Of a stretch of DNA of 64,000 nt, positions 56,737 through 64,000 are shown piece after piece. The notes beneath the pieces were generated by a model. It did not search any database. It was not told where the DNA came from and saw only the letters and a program-made list of their open reading frames with translations. This DNA is from Enoplolaimus lenunculus (taxonomy: Eukaryota; Nematoda; Enoplea; Enoplida; Thoracostomopsidae), in NCBI GenBank assembly GCA_030248215.1, contig JASANG010001677.1:1-64000 (forward strand), given 5' to 3'. A program made the position numbers and the translations under genes. Within the stretch, counting starts at the first letter, position 1; each line of letters opens with the position of its first letter.

Positions 56737-58656
56737 ACAACTCCACCAGCTCTTATGACCATTCTCCCCTCTGCCGGTCAAGACATTCTAACGCCTTACC
56801 CCTTCGAAAACATTATCAGTCCAAACGTATCACATTGTACCACATCATGGCCCGGCATTCAAGTCTTGGTATTTGTTCATTCTGCCCCTGAAAACCTCGC
56901 TCAGCGGATGTGTATCCGCCGGACATGGGGCAACTCTGTACGGAACCGGATGTTACTGAATTATCAAGTATTGTTTGTGTTCGGGGCTGGCTTGACAGCA
57001 AGTGATGAAAAGAAAATGACTGTTGAAGCTGACAGATTTAACGATGTTATACAGGTGAGCAGTGACGAACCACGAAACTTGGGTTGGAAGATCCGCATCC
57101 TGCCAGATTCGTGCCTTGAGTTATCGATTAAAATCAAACTTTAATCCCTTTAACAGTGACGGATCTAAATTTTTCATCGGATATATGAGCTTGCACGCGG
57201 TCTACTATTTGACCCGCATATATCTTCTGTATTTCTTGCCGGCTGCGTACCTGTGTCAGGCCAATTTGTTTGCAACGTCAAGTGCGACTTGAAAAAATAT
57301 CGATCCCAAAGCGAACAGAAAACTTGACACTAAATATTGTTTTTAACTCAAGTACAGGACTTCAGTTTGGAGTCACTGTAGGCGTTATCTTGTATACAGG
57401 ATATTTCTTGGTACAACGAGTTAAATTAAAGCAATCGAATGCTCTCGACCAGGATTTAGGCTGAATTTTGAACAATTGAGCACAGTCTGAGCCTAAGCCT
57501 AAGCCTGGTAGAAAAATGTACCAGCACATGCGTACCGGCACCCATAGATATTTGTGCAAATGTCCAAGATTTGCTAACAGAACATAAGACGATGGAACAG
57601 CAGTATAAGCGTATTTCTAAGCCTAAGCCTAAGCCTAAGCGTAAAGCCCCATTCACGCGTGCAAGTTTTTGCTGCGAGAACTTGCAGGTGCGAATTGCAC
57701 TCAGAACTTGCATTTTTTCATCAGCCAATGAGAAAGCGGCTGCAATAAATTCAGTGACCTTGCATGGTTATTCACACTTGTGAACTAAATTCCTAGGGAT
57801 TTTTTAATGAATTATTTGCAGCTGCAAGTTTTTCGAACAGGATTTTGGACAAAACTTGCAAGTGCAAGTTGCAGCTGCAAGCTCTCGCACCAAAAACTTG
57901 CACGTGTGTATAGGGCATAAGGATACGCCTATTCCTTTGTCTAAAGCCTAAGCCTAAAAATGTTAGTCCAAACCTTAACCAGACTCTATTACAGCCCCGC
58001 CGGAAAACGATCCGGCCGGTTCTATACATGAGCCAAACCATCATACGCGAAAATTTGTAGCTGATTATTTTATTGCACTTCAGGCAAATTTTGTGGACCA
58101 CTACCGAAACCTCACATACAAAGCGTTGACGTGGCTAAAATGGGCAACAGACCGTTGTAATGATTCCGTGCCTTTAATAATAAAAACAGACGATGATATA
58201 TTTGTAAATTTACCAGCTTACGCGAATTATCTACTCAGTCTCATTCAAAATCAACAAAAGCTCCAATCACAAACGTTATTCTGTTTGGTTTACAATCGCA
58301 GTGACGTCATCCGTACGCCAATATCAAAATGGTACGTTAGCTACCAAGAATTCGCGGACACAGCTTACAGTCGCCATTGTCCTGGCTTAGTCTACGCGTT
58401 AGCGGGTGGAACTTGGCGAAATTTATTCAGTACAGCAATTCGAACACAATTTTTCTGGGTTGACGATGTTTTTATTACTGGATTGGTGGCGAATCAAATG
58501 AAAAATTTAACTGTTTACGATACTGGACATGTGTATGAAATGCGTAGGAGTCGGTATATGGAAGGGTTACTGGAAGGCCGATCAATGATTGTACCGGAAC
58601 CACGAACCATTACGAGGTACACAATGTGGCGGCTTGTTCAAATGCAAATGCACTAA
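56737..58656 (+). CDS. Beta-1,3-galactosyltransferase-like GT31 enzyme, 5' end missing
   Basis: Golgi enzyme that would transfer galactose or GlcNAc in beta-1,3 linkage. Two exons: 56737-57054 and 58084-58656 (stop), both phase 0 at the junction, 296 residues visible. GT31 motifs in order: FVHSAPEN, then RRTWGN (about residue 61), F-V-F-G, NLTYKALTWLKWA, KTDDDIFVN with the metal-binding DDD (about residue 142), then PGLVYALAGG, WVDDVFITG (family E/D-D-V-x-x-G) and a basic C-terminus. The catalytic domain looks complete and unbroken. Exon 56737 follows a pyrimidine-rich ATTTTACCAAAG acceptor, and no cytoplasmic tail or transmembrane anchor is encoded in it. A first exon must lie upstream, and I could not find it among the repeats at 54.5-56.7 kb. 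The internal ATG at 56755 would give a protein with no anchor. The gene is divergent from the Caps_synth gene. Confidence -1.
57642..57919. mobile_element. TGCAGCTGCAAG-type TIR element
   Basis: TAAAGCCCCATTCACGCGTG to CACGTGTGTATAGGGCATAA. The arms contain TTTTTGCTGCGAGAACTTGC. Related pieces at about 58738-58800, 59140-59190 and 60370-60450. It is embedded between two TTAGGC-rich blocks in the GT31 intron. Confidence -1.
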
Positions 58657-58899
58657 ACTCAAAACGCAGTGGTCTGCTCTCGGTCCATGTGCCCATATTA
58701 CTTTTAGGGTCGTTTCGGTTTCTGGTGGTTTAGGCATAAACCCTATTTACACGTGCAAGTTTTGCAGCAAAAACTTGCACGTGCAATTTGCACGTGCAAC
58801 TTTGGTCACAAAACCGATTTGAAGTTCTTGCAGCTGCAAATTATTCATTAGCATTCATGTGATGAAATTTATATCGCACGTGTGAACGTCGTCGCAAAT

Positions 58900-60360
58900 C
58901 GCTCGAATTTCTTACACTTGCATTTTCATTGGTCAATCAGAAGACATGTTGCTGAGCGCATTTTGAATTAATTCAAATATCTAACTTTTTTGATATTTCG
59001 CAGCCGACAGCGAAAGTAATGGGACTAGTTTTCAATTTTTAAACATTTAATAAAGATTGCGTCGCGATGAAAACTTTTTCAAGTCAAGAAATTTCGAGTA
59101 TAATCTTCTTTGCGCATGAATGTTTCTTACAACTGAAACTTGCAGCTGCAAGTTTTTTAAAAAATTCATTCGAAGAACTTGCAGCTGCAAGTTATTCATG
59201 ATTAATATATGCGAAGAATTAATTCGTAGGTATGAATAATCCTGCAAGTCGAATTCATTTATCATTCATTCGCTAAACTGATAGATTATAGGTTATGTTA
59301 GATATTTATTGCAGTGGCCTGCAAATTATTCACATAAATTCATGTCAAGATTCAGAATGAAAGTTATGATGCTTGACAAATACTTGTGTAACGTTGCCGT
59401 TTCGGGTGCGATATTTGTGAATGTTGCCACAACATTTTATAAATGTGGACGACGCATTATTTTATACTGTTGTACAAATAATTTAGCAGATTTCTGAATG
59501 CAATTGGGTTAAAACCTGCAAGTGTTTTTAAAGGAACGGGCTGAAAGTTTATTAAACGTAATTTTGTAAGCAATCAAAAGTGATCAGTCTTTTATTTTCA
59601 GGGCGTGACTTGAGTTTCAGCAACACCAAACCGTGATATGCCGTGCCAACTGACTAAAAATAGACTGTCCAGCCAAATTAATAGCAGGTCGCGAAATAAA
59701 TGCCACTTTCCGATAATAATAACAATAGATTGCTTTGTAAACTGCACTCCAGTAAAATAATAATAACCATTCGCCAGCTAAATTTTCTCCAAAAATATAA
59801 TCATTCGCCAAGCAAATTGCAGTCCAAAAAAAATCGATAAAAAAATTTCCAATTTGTGTGGTGCTCGGTATGAATCAATTTTGCATCATCGGAAAAGTCT
59901 GCAAGATTAACCAATTCAGCCAGTGAAACAAGCATAATAGTTTGCAAAATAGATTCCAGCAAAATATGAGCAATTGCTCAGAAACAATTATTTCGAGCCA
60001 TTATAAAACTTGCAATTGAAATTCCTGAATAAGCAAAAATGCTAATTGTTTTAGAAACAAAACGAAATTGGAATGTTACGTTAACCATTCAGAACCGTAA
60101 TTTCAATAAACTGCCATAAAGGAATCAATTTTGAAAACACGAAACGGAACCAATCGATATCGATGATATACATAAATTAATCAATAACTGGAATGTGAAT
60201 TATTTTAAAAATGGAAAGCAATGCAGGACATAGAGTCATAAAACACATCTGTGACATAACCGTCCGTTATGTAACGCATCGCCCCCGCGCGCGCAACAAA
60301 ACTTAGTGCTTCGAATTGTAATTGCCGTTGGAAACAGATTAGAATATGACTTAGTGTAGC
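58900..60360. other. No gene recognised downstream of GT31
   Basis: Only scattered CTTGCAGCTGCAAG pieces and AT-rich sequence. A minus repeat-like stretch GCCAGCTAAATTTTCTCC recurs loosely near 59700-59830. Confidence -1.
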
Positions 60361-60479
60361 AGTTTCTGCCACACTTGCAGGTGCAAGTATTTCGTGCAAG
60401 TTGCAGCTGCAAGTTCTCGCCAGAAAAACTTGCACGGGTGAATACGGCTTTACATTCTAGAAACATTTTTTGTTTAGGC

Positions 60480-60760
60480 TTAGGCTTAGGCTTAGGAACA
60501 CAGTTTTGCAACGCTTAGGCTTAGGCTTAGACGCTTTAAGCGTTGGTTTTGTGTTCTGTATATAACGTATTCAAAATTTCGTTTCAAGATACCATATTCG
60601 GACTGGTTTACTTTGAGGGGCGAACTATTTTCTCGCTGGACTTTGACAGAGTAAGCTTTGGACTATTTTTCGCAAGCTTAGGCAAACGTTTAGGCTTTGG
60701 CTTTACGCTAAGACATAGGCGTAGACTTAGAAATATGCTTATACTACGATCTTAAAATAT
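60480..60760. mobile_element. TTAGGC-type relic
   Basis: GGCTTAGGCTTAGGCTTAGG near the left and TTAGGCTTTGGCTTTACGCT toward the right. Ends are not clear. Confidence -1.
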
Positions 60761-60924
60761 TAACATTGACTGTTTGTTATATACGTAGACTGTGAAGTAT
60801 GACAAGAGATGATAATTTTTAATAATCAAACAACCGTTTCATGACTGCCAAATTTTGTTGTTAAATTAAAACCAGGAGTGCATGAAACTCTTTAACAAAA
60901 ATGTGAAACTCTGCGGATCACGCA

Positions 60925-61165
60925 TGGTACAAAATTTACTACCGGAGTTGCATTTTTGGCCGACCCCCCTTGGTTAGACCGTGAAAGGGCTCTGTGTTAC
61001 ATGCAATAACCGTAAAATGAACTATAAATGCGAATCACTTTTTGGTGCCGGATACCATGAGTGTCATGGGTCGCAAAGGTTGTAATTCCCTCTAATATAA
61101 GGGGGTCGGCCAAAAATGCAACGCGTGCCGGGTACATTCTTTCCTTCGCAAAATGTACCCAGTCG
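60925..61165. mobile_element. GTTGCATTTTTGGCCGACC-ended TIR element
   Basis: GTTGCATTTTTGGCCGACCC to GGGGGTCGGCCAAAAATGCA in inverted order. Same family as 34730-34965. Confidence -1.
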
Positions 61166-61300
61166 CATACTCTTGTTGAAGTATGCATCATCCACTCTTG
61201 ATTTAGCTAACGAACACTGCTTCAACCGGCTGTACCGGCTTGCTTTTACTACGGCCGACTGCTTGTCGGTGCAACTTTTAATGATTGACCAAATAAGCCT

Positions 61301-63203
61301 TTAAGCCGCTATACATCTGGTATACAATCGAACGCACTTAAACGTTAAACTGACATTTTTAGCCATATTTTCCAAGCGTTCTTCATTGGCCAAATTTCTT
61401 GAAACCCGAACCAAACATTTGCCATTACTTTCGTCGTCTGATTTCAACTCAGAATTTAATTTACGAAAATTCCAATATTTCCTATTACCATCCAGACGGC
61501 CTGAGTTTGTTCCATTTTCAACTGCGAGATACTTTCCTTCCATACTCCGTGTTATCATTGTTTCAGCTTCGTTTGGTCGAAGTTTTGACGTTCCATTTTT
61601 TTCCAGGACTCCGTCAAATCTCTCTTTACCCACAATTTCACCTTTAGCAAGTAATTCTCCATAGTTCAAGTCGTAGCAGACGTTTCTGTTATCGGTAACG
61701 TGAAACATAAGCGTTTGGGTGTAAAATTCATACAAATTTATCGAATTTCTACATTTCAGAGCTGAGTTCCATTTATGTTTAGGCTCAACTTTAAGTTGGT
61801 TGGGGTGACAGGGTTCTAGCGAAAGTTTTAGTTCAATTTCAACGTTAACTTTCATTGCAAAATTTTGGATCGGGTAAGCAGATTCGGCCACGGTACAGTA
61901 CATGAGTTGGCGTAAATTTGAACGAGAATTATCAGTCCAGATTGACTCCAGCTCGGGTAGAAAGTAGTTTTCTGGATGACGCGAGTTATCTTTCGAAAGT
62001 GGACGGACTGTGATTTCAATCCACGAAATATTCGTTAAGTTTTCTGGAATAAAAACAGCAGAGCATAGGATGGTACTAGGTTGCAACCGGAGGTGGAAAA
62101 TACCGGAGCCGGAGATCACCGAAACTTGACGGAGCCGGAGGTAAGGCGAAATAAGGTAGTAAAAATGATAGTAAATTAGGTTGTTTTAGCCAATATCTGC
62201 AATATGTTGTTGTTCGGTTTTACACTAATTTTCTGCGAAATATCTGAAATTCTTTCCTAAAAATTGTGATAAAAGTAAAACTAAACGCGCTAAACAGATA
62301 TATTTTGCAGAACTATGCAAAATTTTACTACCGAAATTGCCGAACCTCCGACAAAAATTCTATCGGGGCCGGAGATTAAGCCAGAGGAAGACCTCCGGTT
62401 GTACCCTGGATTAGTTTATATAACGGAAACTGAGAACGGATACTTATTTAACCCTTTCACGCATAGAGTATACTATGAGCAACTAAATACAATAATGTAC
62501 GAGCAATACACACACTGTGAGCAGTGTTTAACATTTATAACATATATGCGCAGTGTAAAATGTCCACAAGACGTGAGAGCCCCCTCGGGCTCGAGCGTCA
62601 AGCTCCTATAGCTCAGTGGTCATCGTAAATGCATCCCACCCGAGGGTTCGAATCTTACCTTGAAATTACATTTCATGTGAAATTGCAAATATTCATGTGA
62701 GAAAGGGTAAGCACAAAATTTTGTACATGTTATTTTGCTGCCAATGCACTTGAGGTATGCAAATATTCGCGCAGTTGGCATAAAGCCTAGCAGATGAAAC
62801 CTGAAATTTTTAAGATTTTGGATGAATATGAATAAAACAGTCACATTATAATAATGATAAATGATTTTTACATACCAAAATTTCTAACACGTCAACTCGC
62901 CAGACAAATTTTGTAAAACTATGCAAATTTTCACTAGCGAAATTGTCGAAACCTCTGAAATGGTTTCTATCGGAGCCGGGGCCGGAGGTCAATTTTGTGC
63001 CAGAACCGGGGGCAAGCATGATAATTGCAATGTACGAAATATCTGAGAATACAAAATTAAATTGAAAATACCGTTAGTTTTAGTATATTTATCGATAATT
63101 TCCGTTGTGACGTTGTTATATTCGCAGCTGACAATCATATGCTTTACAACAGCACGCGTTGATGTGACCGCTTCCAAAAGGCATAATCCAACTGGTTTTG
63201 AAC
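61301..63203 (-). CDS. Unrecognised, probably secreted protein; last two exons (partial)
   Basis: Two phase-compatible exons: 63203-63072 (43 codons plus split ends) and 62043-61301 (246 residues, stop TAA). The first has acceptor TTTGTTTCAG and donor GTATTT; the second has a strong acceptor (TGTTTTTATTCCAG). Exon 1 contains KHMIVSCEYNNVTTEIIDK. Exon 2 contains ENLTNISWIEITV, SRHPENYF, several Cys, at least five N-x-S/T sites and, near its end, MEGKYLAVENG and WNFRKL, which look like a beta-trefoil (FGF/fascin-type) segment. Cysteines plus sequons suggest a luminal or extracellular protein. The start and signal peptide lie upstream, perhaps beyond the window. A mobile element (62085-62412) sits about 40 bases before exon 2. 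No confident family assignment. Confidence -1.
62085..62412. mobile_element. CCGGAGG-type TIR element
   Basis: GTTGCAACCGGAGGTGG to ACCTCCGGTTGTACCCTGG. The interior AGGTAGTAAAAATGATAG matches 27718-28060 and part of 23686-25510. Immediately upstream of exon 2 of the 61-63 kb gene. A further fragment lies near 62880-63010. Confidence -1.
62455..62712 (+). mobile_element. tRNA-like element with inverted ends, family B, best copy
   Basis: Left TTTAACCCTTTCACGCATAG, right TTCATGTGAGAAAGGGTAAG (inverted). Core CTCGAGCGTCAAGCTCC, then TATAGCTCAGTGG and B-box GGGTTCGAATC, with a CATCCCACC anticodon region. Shares GTCCACAAGACGTGAGAGCC with 27215-27472. Confidence -1.
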
Positions 63204-63830
63204 CTGAAACAAACAATTTTATTATTAACTGGCAAAAAAGTTTCAAATTTGTTAAAATATGATTTTTTTTCAAAAAATGACAATTTTCAATTTTATTTCT
63301 AAATCATCGTTAAAACTTTCTGTTGCGTTCAGAAAGTATATATTTTCATTGGACCGAAGGTAAAAAACATCAAAATGTTACAGAATTAATATATTTCGGT
63401 GTTTTATTACTCGTTTACTCGTTGTATGTTTTACAAAAAAAAACAAAAATAACGAAGTAAAATAAAAGAAAATCCCCATTAATTATGTTTGGGAAATACG
63501 ATTGGGCAGTTTTGTTATTTGTCACCGGATGCTAATGTAACGCCTAATCCGTTCAAGCAGTCCTCATTAAACCTAAACGGACTATGCCATATATGGCCGC
63601 CTTTATTTTACTTTAACCAATCATAAGACGAGCCCATATAAGCAAGTAGCCAGCTCACTTAGCCAGGGAGGCTAGCAATATTTCAGGAGGGGCATACAAT
63701 GGTTTCCGTCGACTTACAAGCAAGTTTGAAAATTTTCTACGTGGGCCACATTTCTTACATGGAAGCTGAGCCCCCACCATTAGCAACTTGGCCGGTCGGC
63801 CCATTTGCCATATCCGTTGGCGTTTCTGAC

Positions 63831-64000
63831 AGAGCTTACGCTAACCAATGAAAAGGCTTTGGAAGGTTTTGCGTTGAGGATCAGAAGATTATTCACAGTG
63901 TTTGTGACGGGAGCGAATCCAGCGTTAATGAAAATTGCAGATATTTCATATTCGACAAAACTTTTACAAACATGATAACTTCGACTGGTGATAATATTTG
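63831..64000 (+). other. Possible coding sequence at the right edge
   Basis: Two frames look protein-like. One follows an acceptor-like TTTCTGACAG, reads LTLTNEKALEGFALRIRRLF and stops at TGA near 63974. The other reads KGFGRFCVEDQKIIHSVCDG and stays open to the window end. Neither can be chosen from this window alone. Confidence -1.

Overview
This is a nuclear window from an AT-rich, intron-rich animal genome. The genes are split by GT-AG introns. The PAICS relic has SAICAR synthetase and AIR carboxylase fused as in animals, and LAMP, QSOX and GT31 genes are also present. There are no bacterial-style operons. The fine taxon cannot be fixed by eye; a tunicate or other marine invertebrate is my low-confidence guess.

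Layout. 0-7.4 kb: no gene seen, only repeat relics. 7.5-11.2 kb (-): a complete single-domain LAMP/CD68-like lysosomal membrane glycoprotein (5 coding exons, 299 aa). 12-17.4 kb: repeats, including a Harbinger-like element inside a tandem-structured element. 17.5-23.4 kb (+): a decayed, intron-containing copy of PAICS, broken by stops, frame breaks and a mobile-element insertion. 23.5-34.9 kb: dense nests of short inverted-repeat elements and tRNA-derived elements, plus two weak coding fragments near 29.5 and 31.3 kb. 35.1-49.4 kb (+): a complete quiescin sulfhydryl oxidase (QSOX), 12 coding exons whose phases all join, 567 aa. 50.4-54.5 kb (-): a type II membrane glycosyltransferase with a Caps_synth/DXD catalytic domain. 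56.7-58.7 kb (+): a beta-1,3-galactosyltransferase-like GT31 gene missing its first exon(s). 61.3-63.2 kb (-): the 3' part of an unrecognised, probably secreted gene with a possible beta-trefoil segment. The last 200 bases may hold another exon.

Several genes serve the secretory/endolysosomal pathway: disulfide formation (QSOX), glycan synthesis (two glycosyltransferases) and a heavily glycosylated lysosomal protein (LAMP). Joint function is inference only. The most unusual non-genic signal is a set of short terminal-inverted-repeat elements whose bodies are built from simple repeats. Foremost is a family full of the hexamer TTAGGC/CCTAAG, for which three copies show perfect 8-bp target-site duplications (hAT-like). 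A second notable signal is a pair of elements combining a tRNA-like promoter with terminal inverted repeats. A third is a possible shared luminal module in three minus-strand genes or fragments (29, 53 and 62 kb).
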